This document shows positions 1 to 11,929 of a stretch of DNA of 64,000 bases, piece after piece. The first letter of the stretch is position 1, and every line of letters begins with the position of its first letter. The position numbers and the translations under genes are program-made. Source of the stretch: Ailanthus altissimus. Taxonomy: Eukaryota; Streptophyta; Magnoliopsida; Sapindales; Simaroubaceae. A model generated the notes under the pieces. It saw only the letters and a list, made by a program, of their open reading frames with translations, made no database searches and was not told where the DNA came from. The stretch is taken from NCBI GenBank assembly GCA_946807835.1, contig OX327683.1, positions 13,459,001 to 13,523,000 of the forward strand, given 5' to 3'.

Positions 1-1586
1 TCCGAAGGCATGCTAAATGGATTGAATTTATTGAGACATTCCCTTATGTAATCAAGTACAAACAAGGGAATGAAAATATTGTGGCATATGCATTATCTAG
101 AAGGTATATTTTACTCACTACTTTGGATACAAAATTATTAGGGTTTGAATATATTAAGGAATTGTATGGTGAAGACCATTATTTTGCTAATGTATTCAAT
201 GCTTGCAAGAAAACTACCTTTAATAAGTTTTATAGGCATAATGGATTCTTATTCAGAGAAAACAAGTTATGTGTGCCTCAATCATCTTTATGAGAGTTGC
301 TTGTTAGAGAGGCTCATGGAGGAGGTTTAATGGGGCATTTTGGGGTTAAAAAGACCTTAGATATTTTAGAAGAATATTTCTTTTGGCCATGTATGAAATC
401 TGATGTAAAAACTTTGTGTGAAAGATGTGTTACTTGTAAACAAGCTAAGTCTAAAATTATGCCTCATGGTTTGTATACACCTTTGCCTAGACCTAGTAAA
501 CCTTGGACTAATACTTCTATGGATTTTGTATTGGGTTTACCTAGGTCCAAATGGGGCCGAGATAGTATTTTTGTTGTGGTTGATAGGTTTTCAAAGATGG
601 CTCATTTTATACCATGTCACAAGACTGATGATGCCACGAATATTGCTGATTTATTCTTTAAAGAAGTGGTTAGATTGCATGGTGTGCCAAGAAGCATAGT
701 GTCCGACCGCGATGTTAAATTCCTTAGTCAATTTTGGAGAACTTTGTGGAAGAGGCTAGGAATCAAGTTGTTATTTTCAACAACATGCCATCCACAAATA
801 GTTGGACAAACTGACGTGATGAATAGGACATTAGGAGCTTTATTATGTTCCATAATTCAAAAGAACTTGAAGAATTGGGAGGATTGTCTGCTGCATGTGG
901 AGTTTGCTTATAATAGGAGTGTGCATAGTACCACTGGGTTTTCACTATTCAAGGTTGTTTATGGTTTTAATCCATTAACACCATTGGACTTACTTTCACT
1001 ACCTACCAATTGAGGAAAGGGCGAATCTAGATGGTAAACAAAAAGCAGAATTTGTAAGGCGTTACATGAGAAAGTTAGGTTGCATATAGAAGCGTAATGA
1101 GCAATACGCTAAGCAAGCTAATAGAGGGCACAAATAAGTGGTATTTGAGCCTGGTGATTGGGTATGGTTGCATATGCGAAAGGAAAGATTTCCTACATAA
1201 AGGCGTTCCAAGTTGTATCCCAGAGGAGATGGTTCATTTCAAATCATTGAGAGGATCAATGAAAATGCTTATAAATTAGATTTGCCTTGTGAGTATAATG
1301 TTAGTGCTACTTTTAATGTTTCTGATCTTTCTTCTTTTGATATAGGTGATGACGATTTGAGGACAAATCTTTCTGAAGGGAGGAGAAATGATGAAAATCA
1401 AGGTGGCAACAATATAAGCAATCATGATTCGTTGCACATTAGGGTGGTCCAATCACGAGGGCTAAAGCTAAGAGGGTGCGTCAAGCTTTGTATGGGCTTA
1501 TTGAAGCTAGTTGGGCCAAGACACAAGGGGTTATTATTGCAGAAGAAGAACAAGGCCTAGAAAATTTAATTCAAGCCCAGGATTGA
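1..1586 (+). pseudogene. Ty3/gypsy polyprotein 3' part (RNase H end, integrase, C-terminal tail), broken
   Basis: The reading frame enters from outside the window with the end of RNase H, where the conserved VADALSRR-like segment reads VAYALSRR, so an aspartate is replaced. An integrase follows. Its zinc finger shows the histidines of [13 protein letters not shown] and the cysteines of CERCVTC, and its core shows MDFVLGLP and SDRDVKF. The third catalytic position reads GQTDVMNRT where the family has E. The C-terminal part shows FEPGDWVWLHM and PRGDGSFQIIERINENAY, with an end resembling GPITRAKAKRVRQAL. A TGA at 291-293 (CGA in relatives) interrupts the frame. A frameshift lies near 1013, with further stops at 1087-1200 and a shift near 1440. 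The terminal TGA is at 1584-1586. The family and domain order are clear. The copy is dead and truncated at its 5' end by the window edge. Confidence 0.9.
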
Positions 1587-1596
1587 AGAATATATT

Positions 1597-2135
1597 TTGT
1601 ACTAAATATTAGTGGGCTAATATTAGTAATAAAGCCTAATTATGTTATTTAAGATATATTTGAGCGTGCCTATGCTATTTAAGGCTAGGGAAAAACCTTA
1701 TTAAAGTTGTTTAATTTATTTCCTTTGAAATTGTCAAAACTGCACAAATAATGATTAGGGTTGAACTTTCCTTATTAAGTCTAATCCTTATTTGGCAAGG
1801 AATAAGTATATTTCCTTTTGATTTTAAAGTTTCTAAGGGCTATAAATACCTTTTTAAAGCCTTAGAAACAATAGACTTTGTTATTTTAAAATTTGAGAGA
1901 GATTAAAAACTATCCAGCTTTGTTCTTTTGAGAACTTGTGATTCTTTTTATCCAGTTCTTCTTGTGGTGCATAAATCTTACTTTTCACTCATCATATAAC
2001 CTTGGTTCTTGTCTCTTAATTAGACAACAGGTCTTGGTTCTCTTTCTTGAATTTGATTTAGCGTTTCTGGGTTTGTTAACAATGTATTGGTGTTGGATTT
2101 CACCTTTTTAGTTGTGGTTCGCATCTATGTTCATG
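1597..2135 (+). repeat. Probable 3' LTR of the preceding gypsy element
   Basis: This non-coding stretch follows the polyprotein end directly. It begins TGTACTAA and carries a TATA-like box at 1841 (TATAAATACC), then a T/C-rich transcribed-leader-like region. The position and promoter-like layout fit an LTR. The second copy needed to prove it lies outside the window, and the right edge is only approximate. Confidence 0.45.
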
Positions 2136-2139
2136 GTGT

Positions 2140-2698
2140 GTAATGAGCCAAAAAAGTTCATCTAAATCTCACTTTGACCATTGCCTTACATTACAAGCCA
2201 ATGAAAGTTCTAATTGATCCTTCTTCATGCACATTCCTACATTGGTGGAGAATTATAAGAAAGACTAGCCTATGTTAGCGTCCTAGACTCAAAATGTTCC
2301 CAGACAACAGTTTACTATACAACTCTAAGTTATTGAGCCAATTCAGGTTAAACTTGAGTAATTCCTGCCTAACACACACACACACACACACAAAATTGAT
2401 TACTTGTATGGAAGAAGAAAAATGTTAAATTATGGTGTTTATGGATTGTTGAATAGTTCTAATTGTTTCCAAATGAGTAAAAGTTAAGTGGGATAATCTC
2501 TGAGGCGATTAAGTAATCATTGTGACAACTTGACCATATTTTAGTTATTTTGTATTTAACTTATATATGTGTGTCTTTAGTATTCATACTTTAATTTTTA
2601 ATGTTCGTTTTAGTTTTGTGTTGAGTCAGTGAATTTATTGAGTGTATTTTTCCTTCACATTGCTCGAAGACAAGCAATTATCTAAGTTTGGTGGAGTT
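2140..2698 (+). mobile_element. 3' internal tail of an Athila-like gypsy element, with polypurine tract
   Basis: This is non-coding sequence ending in CTCGAAGACAAGCAATTATC and then AAGTTTGGTGGAG (2684-2696), the usual end of the internal region and polypurine tract in Athila-type elements. A (CA)n microsatellite lies at 2372-2392. No coding potential was recognised. The assignment rests on the tract and on the LTR-like start that follows at once. Confidence 0.5.
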
Positions 2699-3780
2699 TG
2701 ATAAGCCTTTAAGTAATCGGTCTATTTATACATACTTGTATTGAAATTATAGGACAAGCACTTGAATGGACTAATGAGAAAGAAAAACATCAAAAAGGAA
2801 GCCAAAGAGTGAAAAATTTAGATATATAAGTGCAAAAAAAGACTGGACTCGGCTGCATTCTAAAAGACAACGCTCCAAATGAATGCCGCAGCGTTAAGGC
2901 GTAGAACACCCCAAAGTTTTTGGGAATTTTAACGTGGCAGTGTTAATATGAAGAATGACTAAGATGGAATCCATAAAGTTTTCAAGATCTCCAACACCCC
3001 AATGTTGAAAGTCAACGTAGCCGCGTCACTTTTTCAATGCCCTAATGCTAGAAAGCAATGCCACAATGTCAAAACGACCTAGCGTTGCAAGAAGGAGAAT
3101 GTTTCAGCGCTCATACATGATAGTTGGGAACTCCCCTGCATTCTAAGGAGAAACACTGCGACTTTACAATTATTTTTTACACTATATAAAGCCAACTCTT
3201 TTGGACTTTTATGAGGTTTGAAACGTTTCACCTTCATCTCATCATTTAGGGAGCATGTTCGAGGTCAAAATCATATATTTTTACTACAAAGAAACACATT
3301 TCTACACTTGGAACCCATTTGGAGAATGATCAATATGGGAGGCTAATACTAGCAAGAGAAGCATTAGAACCAAGGCCTGGAAAGATCATTTGAACTTAAT
3401 TTATGTATTTATTGATCTAAACATGATTTTATTATGTTATATCTTGTATTTTGTAATCTGAACTTCATTTTGTGGAACTAAATACACTTGTCTAAGATTG
3501 TAGTCTTGAACATAACTATGTATTTGTAAATATTTTAACTTTAACTGCATGAACTTAGTTTTAATTCATTTTGTTGGTACTTAATGTAATATCCAATCTC
3601 TATTAGTAGTATTGGTGTCTAGATTTCAGTATATAGTAATAAAGACACTGTGAGGTTACCTGATTCTAACCCTATTAGAAATATTTTTTTCTATGCTGCA
3701 TGTGAGATATATTAGACCTAATTTGATAATTTCACACTTGGTCGGAGCGTCGATCGACCCTAGAATATTTTTAGAACTGG
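2699..3780 (+). repeat. Athila-like gypsy LTR with GC cassette and TATA box
   Basis: It starts TGATAAGCC directly after a polypurine tract, like the other Athila-type LTRs in this window. At 2870-3140 there is a cluster of short GC-rich words (GCCGCAGCGTTAAGGCG, CGTGGCAGTG, AACGTAGCCGCG). A TATA box, TATATAAAGCC, follows at 3183, and an R/U5-like A/T-rich part after it. The right end is not resolved. Confidence 0.5.
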
Positions 3781-5985
3781 CTTGAAAAAGAAAATTTTAA
3801 TTTACCACATGAATCTCCATTTAAAGGTTATGTATGGAACAAGCCATTGTTGAGAAACACAATCTATATATTAGAGAATAGACCAATTAGAGACAATTTC
3901 ATGGATTGCCAAGTTGGGAATTCTAGTTAGTTCCTTTGACTATTCTAACTAGATAGTTTCAAAGGAACCAATTACATACTTAGTTTCCAACCAATGGCAA
4001 ATTAAAAATTTAGAGTAAGTTGAGGGGCAAATTGGTCAATTGAGGGAGCACTATATATAGAGTAGAAGTGTGTAGAAATTTCAAGAGATTAAAACATAAC
4101 ATGTTAGAGTAAAAGACAAGGAAATTTGTCCAAGTGAAGAGGGGGCTGCTACAGTAAAATTTTAAGGTTTTTCTTTTTTCATGATTTTTCATGCTTAAAC
4201 AAGCTAAAATAAGGTCATATACAAGTTCCTAAGATCAATTGAAGCCTTCATTAGTGAAAATCCAAGAAAAAGAGCTAAGAAAAGCATTGTTTTGTAAGGT
4301 TGATATGTGAACTTTTAAGATTGCTTCAATTGATGTTCTTGTGTGTATTCTTAGTTTAGATTGAGTTGAATTTTAGTATGGAGCTTGAAAGAGTCATCAA
4401 ATTGAAAAAATTGGCAAGGTAAGAATTATGAATTTTGGTGATTGGGATGTAAAGACTTCAATTGGTTATAATTAGGGTATTAGAATGAAATTGGCTTCAT
4501 TTTGATGCTATTGGAACAAGAAATTGAGAAAAGAAATGTGTTGGGTGGTGGATGTAAATTCTGTCACTTTAGGAAAGTTAGGGTTGAGTTATATGTTTGA
4601 TTGAATTGTTATGTATAAATAGTGCCTTATGTAAATTTAATGTATATGGATGATGGAAAATAAAAAAAATTGAAGAAAATGGGACATACTTGTCCATTTT
4701 GGTAAGGTGAAGGGCAATTATGTCCAACCAATGTTATAAGGCGTTAAAAAATTGTCAGGACGTTAGATGATGAGTTAGGTTAGATTAAATGACTCTGTAA
4801 ATGAAAATCAAAAAGTAGTATTTATCCAGGCTTTATATGCCGATTAGGACGTTTAGTAGTTAAATGAGATTCTAATGTTTGAATTAGTTTTAAATGTCAT
4901 TTATGACGTGTAGGTGAAAAAAATTGAGACCGGTAACGAGAGCAGAAATTTGGAGCGAAATTGAGCTCGGAGCAGTTGTGAGTGAAAATCTGTCATTTTT
5001 TTTTCTCTTTCATTTATTATGTTTCCACATTATGAAAATGTATGTTTTATGTGCTTTTAATGCATAAACATGATTTATGATTTTGATATATATCCATAGA
5101 TATGCTTTTACATGTTCGGTTTAAGAAACAACTTTAAAATTACTACAATTATTTCAAAGGCCATTGGTACCCTCATATTATAGTGGTGGGGATGGTATTA
5201 GACATGGCTGGTATATCCCGTACACATGGGCAGGTATTGAGGGTGTGTCACTAACTCTGGAAAGTCGCGTTGTCGAGTCATGTGAGTCACTCTATGTGTA
5301 CAGGGTATTGTCTCTCTATATGTAGGCGATGTAGGATTTCACTGCATAGCCAGTGAGATGTCTAGAGATGTCACTGTGGGTGGTGCTAGTTGAGGCGCCC
5401 CATGATCTACTCACGTGTGCAGTGCTAGTTGAGTTGCTGCATAAGTATAGAGCTCTAGGGTTACTATTAGTATAGTTTAGAAAAAAAACATGGCCGAGCG
5501 AGGGCTTTAATAGTTTTCGATCTACCAATTGTTTATATTCACATGCTAGTTATTATGTTGTACAGATTTTAGATATTATTTTTCGAGGATGTAAATAAAA
5601 CATATTCGACAAGATTTCAACGGGTTATGATGTTAAAAATCATTTTACTGCTTTATATAAGTTTTATAAACATAATTTATGCATGTCCTTAGAATCGGAG
5701 GTCCTATTTGGTAGTATTGAGAAGCGGTTGGAAATAGAAGTAAAATTTCTTTGCAAGTTTTATATTAAATTTTCAAAAAAATAGGAGAAATTCTGCCCAT
5801 TTTTTTTAAAATTTTAAGAAGTCATTTCCATGTATATTTCAAGATTTTCTCAATAATAGTAAGAACTAAAAAGGGGTTAGCCTCGCGGAATTTCTCAACT
5901 TACACAGTTTTATTCTAAGGAACTTTGGTTAAGGTGCCCGACAGGTCCGCTGGGATCTACTGTAGAGGGTCTCGGGCAGGTCCTG
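3781..5985. repeat. Unassigned AT-rich repeat-like region, possibly one large LTR
   Basis: No supported gene is present. A TATA-like TATATATAG lies near 4050. GC-richer text with recurring GGTATTG/GGGTATTG words lies at 5160-5340. The stretch stops at CGGGCAGGTCCTGTCA, a common style of gypsy LTR end, exactly where the plastid-derived DNA begins. A single solo LTR is the simplest reading, but neither a left boundary nor a target duplication was found. Confidence 0.3.
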
Positions 5986-5987
5986 TC

Positions 5988-6147
5988 ACTTAATGCTTAC
6001 ATATGACATAGGGATAGTTGTGATCCATACACATAGTTCCAACAATAACAAAAGCTGCAAAAAAGATAGCAGCGATATCGCTGGAAAGAATGGTTTTAAT
6101 ATTTCCCATACGTAATCCTTTTTATAGACATTGATACGGGCAAACAC
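5988..6147 (-). pseudogene. psbB: Plastid psbB fragment (CP47), downstream piece
   Basis: Read on the minus strand, this piece matches the photosystem II CP47 segment around RLYKGLRMGN...SSIAAVFFAAFV...GTMWYG. Here it reads [11 protein letters not shown] or, in the psbB frame, [20 protein letters not shown] and VGTMCM. The homology weakens near 5990, where an LTR-like sequence ends. It is the continuation of the fragment at 7447-7745, separated by a solo LTR. CP47 is a chlorophyll-binding core antenna protein of the thylakoid. This is a nuclear-resident plastid fragment (or mitochondrial-type plastid DNA) and cannot be expressed as CP47. Confidence 0.8.
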
Positions 6148-7446
6148 TGATAAGGGCATATTTTTCATCCATTTTCTCATATTTTTATCTTGATATTTTA
6201 TTATTTTATAAGAATAAATGGCTATTTATGTGCATTATTATTTATTTATAGCGACCTGTTTAAATAATAGTTCATCGCCCCAGTGCCAATTTACTATCGC
6301 GCCAGCGATGGTCCAGCTCCCTAACGCTATGTCTTCACTGCTCCAATGATACAGGCTTTGAACGCAGCGCCCTAGTGACAGCATGATAGCGTCCCTGCGA
6401 TAGTGCGATTCCTGACCTAACAAGAATTGGAGATTTCAAGCTCAAATCAATCTCTATAAATGGTCACTCGTCCCCAACCTTAAAAAAGAATCTAAGAACA
6501 CACAAGACACTCAAGAGACGTATAATGCAAGTCTTAGAAAGAAAAAGATGCATAATTGAAGCAACTATAAAGAGAAATTCAAAGTATTTTTTGGCATTAA
6601 GAGTTCCTTAGACAGCAAAATCAAGAGTAATTCGACGTCTATATTATTTTGCTATTGATTGTATCATGTTATCTTATTATTTTTGTTTATGTTCTCTTGT
6701 AGCTATGACCTAAAATTTCTTTCTAGGGTTAATAATTGAACTCAATATGTGCACTTAATTGCCATTGCTTTCCAATATTTAATAAACTTAGTTCTTTATT
6801 AATCAAATTATTTGTTCTCATTGATTAAATATATTTGGCCAATATATGGTGAATGACTTTGTAATAGTTTGATAAATTAGGAAGAGGAATCATTATATTT
6901 AGACTTAGGTAATTTGATACATGATTATAGGATAACATTCGATGTTGCATATATAAGTTTCAAATTAGGATAGTAATATAACTAATTGGGAGTATGATCA
7001 ATAAGACTTAATTTTAATGAATCTTAATTTATTACAATTACCATAGAAATATAGGTATTTGGTAAATTACGGTATAATTTCATGACGTTGGGAGAGGTTT
7101 TATGAATACATTAGTGTCTTGATCAATAACAAGAATTAATTAAATTAAATATTAGAGGATTAATCATTGGAAAGCATATTGAGGGATGGTATTAACCCTA
7201 GATTTTCTCTATATTGCTATATTCAATAACTCTTTACATTGTGTTCTTGCCTTTATATTTTTCAAAATTCATTCTTAAATTTTGATTTTTCTGAATAATT
7301 ATTAGAAAGATAAAATTTTAGTACTTGGTAAAAAAAGAAAAGAAATTATCCTTGTAGATTCGACATCCGACTCTTTTGTCCAATTATTACTTACAAACGA
7401 TAGTGTATACTTATACTTAATTTTAAGATATATAAATATCGCATTA
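6148..7446 (+). repeat. Solo LTR 1 of an Athila-like gypsy family, inserted in psbB
   Basis: It starts TGATAAGGGCA and ends ATATCGCATTA. It is clearly related to the copies at 33295-34729 (+) and 53405-54802 (-). Shared landmarks are the opening ATTTTATAAGAATAAATGGC-like text, GC words at 6265-6410 (CGCCCCAGTGCC, CGCGCCAGCGATGG, GCAGCGCCCTAG), a TATA box near 6449, and the end motif GATTCGACATCCGACTC with GATAGTGTATACTT. About 70 bases found in the 33-kb copy before the GC words are missing. No clean 5-bp duplication is seen. Confidence 0.75.
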
Positions 7447-7745
7447 GTTACTAAGATGCCCAATGTACTTGTTGGAATATGAGAGGCTATTTTTTCTGGA
7501 ACAAAAGGATTTCCCTTCCACAACCCATGCTGAATTTATAAATTGTACGTTCCTAGTTAGTCCATAAGAGTCGGTCACCAATATCCGAGACCATACAATC
7601 CTGTTACATGAAATGCGTCAAACCAAAGCAAGGCACTAATGAGAGAAATAATTGAATTCCAAAGATCTTAGGTAAATCCAAAGAAGGTTTTCCTATACGT
7701 TTATCGCCAGATATCTCTAGATTACAATAAATCCAATGCCAAGTA
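7447..7745 (-). pseudogene. psbB: Plastid psbB fragment (CP47), upstream piece
   Basis: On the minus strand, translation gives [33 protein letters not shown], then HVTGLYG, VQFINSAWVVEG and IASHIPTSTLGIL. These follow in order the CP47 segments around [52 protein letters not shown] and HHIAAGTLGIL. Several frameshifts and stops are present. The piece stops at the solo LTR (7446), and the same gene resumes on its other side at 6147. The right edge at about 7745 abuts the DUF4283 fragment. Confidence 0.85.
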
Positions 7746-7752
7746 GCATCGA

Positions 7753-8320
7753 ATGAGAGGTTTAAAACCTGAGAGAAAAATCTCGATATTGCTTGGTGGG
7801 ATATTTTCTCAGAGACCGCCCTCGTTTACCTATCATTCGAGAGTTCACTTGCAAGAATTGGCGTACCAAGGGAGATCTTTCGATCACTCTATTAGATCCA
7901 AGGCATGTCTTCATCAAGTTCTTGAACAAAAAAGATGTCCCAAAAAAAATCAAAAGTAAAGAGAAATTTTCTATTGAGGGATTGATGTTTAGGTTTTCTG
8001 TTAAAGCCATCATTTCTGTCTCTTGAATGGTGATCCAATACATGCGCTATTTGGGTATTGTGACCCCATCTACTTATCATCTTCTTCTTTAAGTTTTGCC
8101 TGTTTTTTATTGTCTCTACTTTTGAAATTTGCCTGACTATTGATGGTCCTACGAAGCTTGTCTCATGCTCCAATGTAGCTAGGGCATTCTTTTCAAGGAA
8201 AACCTCTAAAATCGTCTTTGGATTAGATATACTATGTATGGACCACGAGCAAAAAATTATTTCTTTTTGAATACCTAAGTTCTGCAAGCATTTTATTATC
8301 ACTTTCAAAACTGGAATGGT
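7753..8320 (+). pseudogene. DUF4283 (retroelement gag/ORF1-like) fragment
   Basis: An open stretch (7793-8026) reads [12 protein letters not shown], then FTCKNWRTKGDLSITLLD and RHVFIKF, then EKFSIEGLMFRF. This is the DUF4283 pattern found in plant LINE-type and related nucleic-acid-binding proteins. Similarity continues, with stops and shifts, through LTIDGPTKLVSCSNVARAF and IPKFCKHFIITF, near where the zinc knuckle of relatives would start. It has no start, knuckle or downstream domains and lies between plastid psbB and mitochondrial rpl16 sequence, on the opposite strand to both. It is an inserted fragment or part of the mosaic before its nuclear arrival. Confidence 0.65.
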
Positions 8321-8501
8321 TGAAATAACCCATAACATATCTAGGTTATATGCTTGGAGCAAGTTGTACAATTTTGACAATTACAAAAATAAAAGAGAAT
8401 ATCCCTCCCCCTTAGTGTCTTTCCAGTTCTATTGTTTAGGAACAAGCACTTCACCAATTTTTTTGAATCTCAGCCCGGGTTTTCCTCACTATCCAATTCT
8501 G

Positions 8502-9037
8502 TTACGACCACTAAACAAACTTGGTTGTTGAACATGGTTTATGCGTTGCTAATGTACCAGCTTATCAAGCATTTGACAAAACTCACACACCATCCATTTC
8601 AAATCAAATTTTTCTCATGGACAGAAGCAATCCAATCCATAGGATTTCCTTTTCCTCTTCCCATTCTATCTTCTGTAGGCCTGGTATTAGGAAGATCCAT
8701 AAGAACTCTTACCCATATCTTACCATTTCTCTGAAATTGTCTGCTCATTGCGTGATGGAGTGATCTGATTGTAGCTTGACACACTGCTTCAATGTCTCAA
8801 TATGAAAATTGACTAGCTTTTAGAACTTTTAGTGCCATATCTTCCAAAACCAAGTTGTGTACCATCTGGTTTGCAACCCCTAATACATCTAGCTTTCTGA
8901 TATTTACTATATTTCATACATTTCGGATACAGCAAGTAGCCCTACTTTTTATTATGAAATCCACACTTTGACATTTGAGATCCGGTAACTAGTAGATATT
9001 TCTGCAGGAGCAAAATCGATTTTCTTGTTAAATACAT
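8502..9037 (-). pseudogene. rpl16: Mitochondrial rpl16 copy (ribosomal protein L16), broken
   Basis: On the minus strand from an ATG at 9037, the frame shows [36 protein letters not shown] and RAMS-type MSRQFQRNGKIWVRV. It continues with PTEDRMGRGKGNPMDWIA, then ATHKPC and TKFV, and a final TAA at 8502-8504. The gene starts inside the 3' end of rps3, the overlapping arrangement usual in plant mitochondrial genomes. L16 is a component of the mitochondrial large ribosomal subunit. Internal stops and at least two frameshifts exclude a functional copy. Gene order and overlap show a block transfer rather than a functional nuclear gene with a presequence. Confidence 0.92.
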
Positions 9038-9445
9038 TACAAGATGTTTTTTCATACTTTCCACATTTAGTTCTAGCTATTTGTGAACCTTAAAATCTAT
9101 CTAAACAACATATATGGTTCTCCATAACACCTTTTAATGGAATTTCCTACACCATTTTACTAAAAATGGAATGAAATGATCTTGTTTGGTTCCTTAGTTG
9201 AAAAGAGATGTCTTGAGCACTCGGAGAAGCACTTTAATAAACAGATTTTATCTTTACCAACTAAAATTAGGTATTAACGTTTTTCTATTAGACAAAAAAA
9301 GTCGTATTCTTTTTTTACTTCATTAAATAAGAGTTGTACCCGTATAAAATTCTTCTGTTTCTCAGTATGATCTCTATTCCCTTTATCAATTCTCCTATCC
9401 CACCTAGGTTTATGAATTTATCTATCAATTCCATTACCTTATCCT
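8907..9445 (-). pseudogene. rps3: Mitochondrial rps3 copy, 3' part
   Basis: Reading on the minus strand from 9445, the sequence gives [32 protein letters not shown] and YGYNSYL. It continues [44 protein letters not shown] and [10 protein letters not shown], ending EMYEI and a TAG at 8907-8909. This is the C-terminal half of plant mitochondrial ribosomal protein S3. It was separated from the 5' part by insertion of a solo LTR. The base run before the insertion is AGGAT (minus strand, 9445-9441), the target duplication. Several stops and frameshifts are present. Confidence 0.93.
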
Positions 9446-11929
9446 TGTTGAGTGCGGTGTTTCGGTTCAAAATTGTATTGGGTGTGTGCATGCGATTTGT
9501 GTTTATCACATAAAATTCACATATATATATATATATATATAATTTATGCATCTCATACACAAACATAAATGCAGCGGAAGCTAAAAATCTAATTTTCTAA
9601 AAAATGAACAAAATAAATTTTTATTCTATTACAATAATGAAAAAAATAAATTATTAATCACTTTAATACCATAATTGAGAATAATCACCTCATAAACCTT
9701 AGGTGCATTTTAAGTTGGAGTATCACCTGAAATGGGCCCGTTGGTAATTCTATGACTTAACAGAGTGGGCTTGAGTCACTAGAATAGTAGCCTCTTTTTT
9801 TGAGCAGTGGTTTAACACTTAAACTATTTAGATTAACTCTTAATCTATAGTTTAAAACTTAAACTACTCACCAAGTAATGAATTTGATTTTGTTTTCCAA
9901 CTCTTTAATAACAAATTGATCAAATCCAAAGCTATAATGGTGGCCAAATTTGGAGAAAGAGATGAATAATAATAAAACAACTATTGTTTACTTGTTTTGC
10001 TTGTTTTTAACACTTAAAAACCAAAATAACTTTTCATCCCCTTTTCCACCAAAATGGCCGGCCACCAAGTTGCACAAAAGCCTTCATTTTTGTTTAATTT
10101 TACATATTTATTAATCAATTATCATAATTAACACTTTAACTAAGGTTTAAACTTACTTAACTAAAGTTAACTATTAACTCTAGTAAAGTTAAATTACTTG
10201 TTCAACAAGCAATCTATATTTAAATATTAAATTAACCTAACTAAAGCTAACTATTAACCCTAGTTAGGTTAACTAAACTTGGCCACCAAGCAATTAAAAT
10301 AATATTCAATTAACCTAACTCAAGTTTACACTTAACTAGAGTTAGGTTAACTTACTTTTCCATAATTTAATAATTAAATAATTAATTAATCCAACCTTAG
10401 TTAACAATTAACCTGGGTTAAGTTAAACAATATTTAATTATAAAATTATTCTTTTAACCTAACCATATGGTTAACTCTACTTAGATTAATTAACAATTAA
10501 ATATTTAAATATGTGAAATTACCCTTAAGTCTTTATTTAGTTACCAAGTAAACCCCCTAGTGGGTCTTACTATACAATACACTTTGATGGACTCAACCAA
10601 AGGCTCAATATGTGCAATGTGTCATTTTTTAATTGGTCAATAATAATTGTCAACTAATTAACGCACTTAATTCTCAAGTACTGACACGCTCGCATCTCAA
10701 GAGTTCTTGAAATAAATAATTAATTTGGCTAAAATTTACTAGATTGAACAATTCAATCTAGTACGCTGCCCCAATTCACAACGAGTACCCTTTATATTGC
10801 AGGACTCTCTAGGTCAACGCTCAATTCGTCAAATAAAACTATTCCAAGAGTCTGTGATCGATGCTTAATGCACATGTCACAGATATTACAAATCAGCGTG
10901 TTAGACCATACAAGTTGAGGTTATAACGCATACGTATAGTCCTTTCGTCAATTATATCCCAAAAGTGCAGAGACATAGATCAACACCGTCAAATCTCCAT
11001 AAGCACATCCACGAACTTATCTACAGATTTTTGTTTCATTTCATATATATATATTATTTAACCCTGCGAAAAACTAATTTTTAAGGTATCTACTTTTGGT
11101 CAAAAGACTTTCTAAAACATAATTCTTTGAGCATCAAGATATACAACTCACCTATATGAGCTTACAAATCCCACATATACGCACACCAGACTCCATAAGT
11201 ATCGAATCATACCCAGTGACACCAACGGGTCATACTATAAAAAGTCTCTAACATGTGTGGAACCAAAACATGGTGGATCACTCACCAGCCCATTGTGGCG
11301 GTCAGGTTAAGGACCACGAATACTACTTAACTCGAGAAGATCCTCCATTGATGGACTTTATGGGATGTCTATTGGGGGTCCTCGTGAGTCTGTTCAATAT
11401 CCAGTCCTAACTATATACCCGCATACTTATACAAGCTCTAAGTTTTAGTCAGCTAAGAACAACCATCTGTACCCTATAGATATAGACATACACTAATCTA
11501 TATAAAAGTGATTCACCGACAGACCTGCATCGATGAAAATAGTTTAGGAACATAGTGTTTGATAACATACTTGCATAATAATATTTTCAAGCACTTAATT
11601 GCAACTCTTGCAACTATGTCATTATTAATATACCCTCAGGTCTTTGTTCTATTACAAACAAGGCTCTAACTCCTTAAAATTTACTAACTATTATAACCTG
11701 CTAACTCCATAGCATTTAAAATTATCAGTGATACTAACTCTTAACACTGATTTAAACTCATTTAGATCAGATCTGAACTCTTTCAAATCATACAATGTCT
11801 GTAACGTCATAGGCAATGTACCATATTTGTTTTAATATTAACGATTTTATTCAAAATATTTATTGTATAAATGTTAAACAATTAATATTCATACAATATT
11901 AGATTGGCACGTAAGCACTAACTCTAACA
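9446..11929 (-). repeat. Solo LTR A (2.48 kb) inserted in rps3
   Basis: On the minus strand it begins TGTTAGAGTTAGTGC and ends CACTCAACA. The flanks are ATCCT (9441-9445) and ATTTT (11930-11934), a 5-bp duplication in which one copy has two C-to-T changes. The unbroken rps3 sequence in other plants reads through AGGAT at this point. A second member lies at 31802-35400. The minus-strand end carries the GCTTCCGCTGCATTTATG-like text common in copia-type LTRs. A (TA)n run is at about 9522-9541, and paired TTAACCTAACT/AGTTAGGTTAA hairpins lie at 10232-10272 and 10309-10351. There is no coding sequence. Confidence 0.85.

Noticed and set aside
7762..8380. Minus-strand ORFs of 93 and 162 codons
   Set aside because: They lie antisense to the DUF4283 fragment and show no family pattern. 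The plus-strand reading is the meaningful one.
8432..8763. Plus-strand ORFs of 80-100 codons across this region
   Set aside because: They are antisense to the rpl16 copy, whose minus-strand frame shows clear family motifs.
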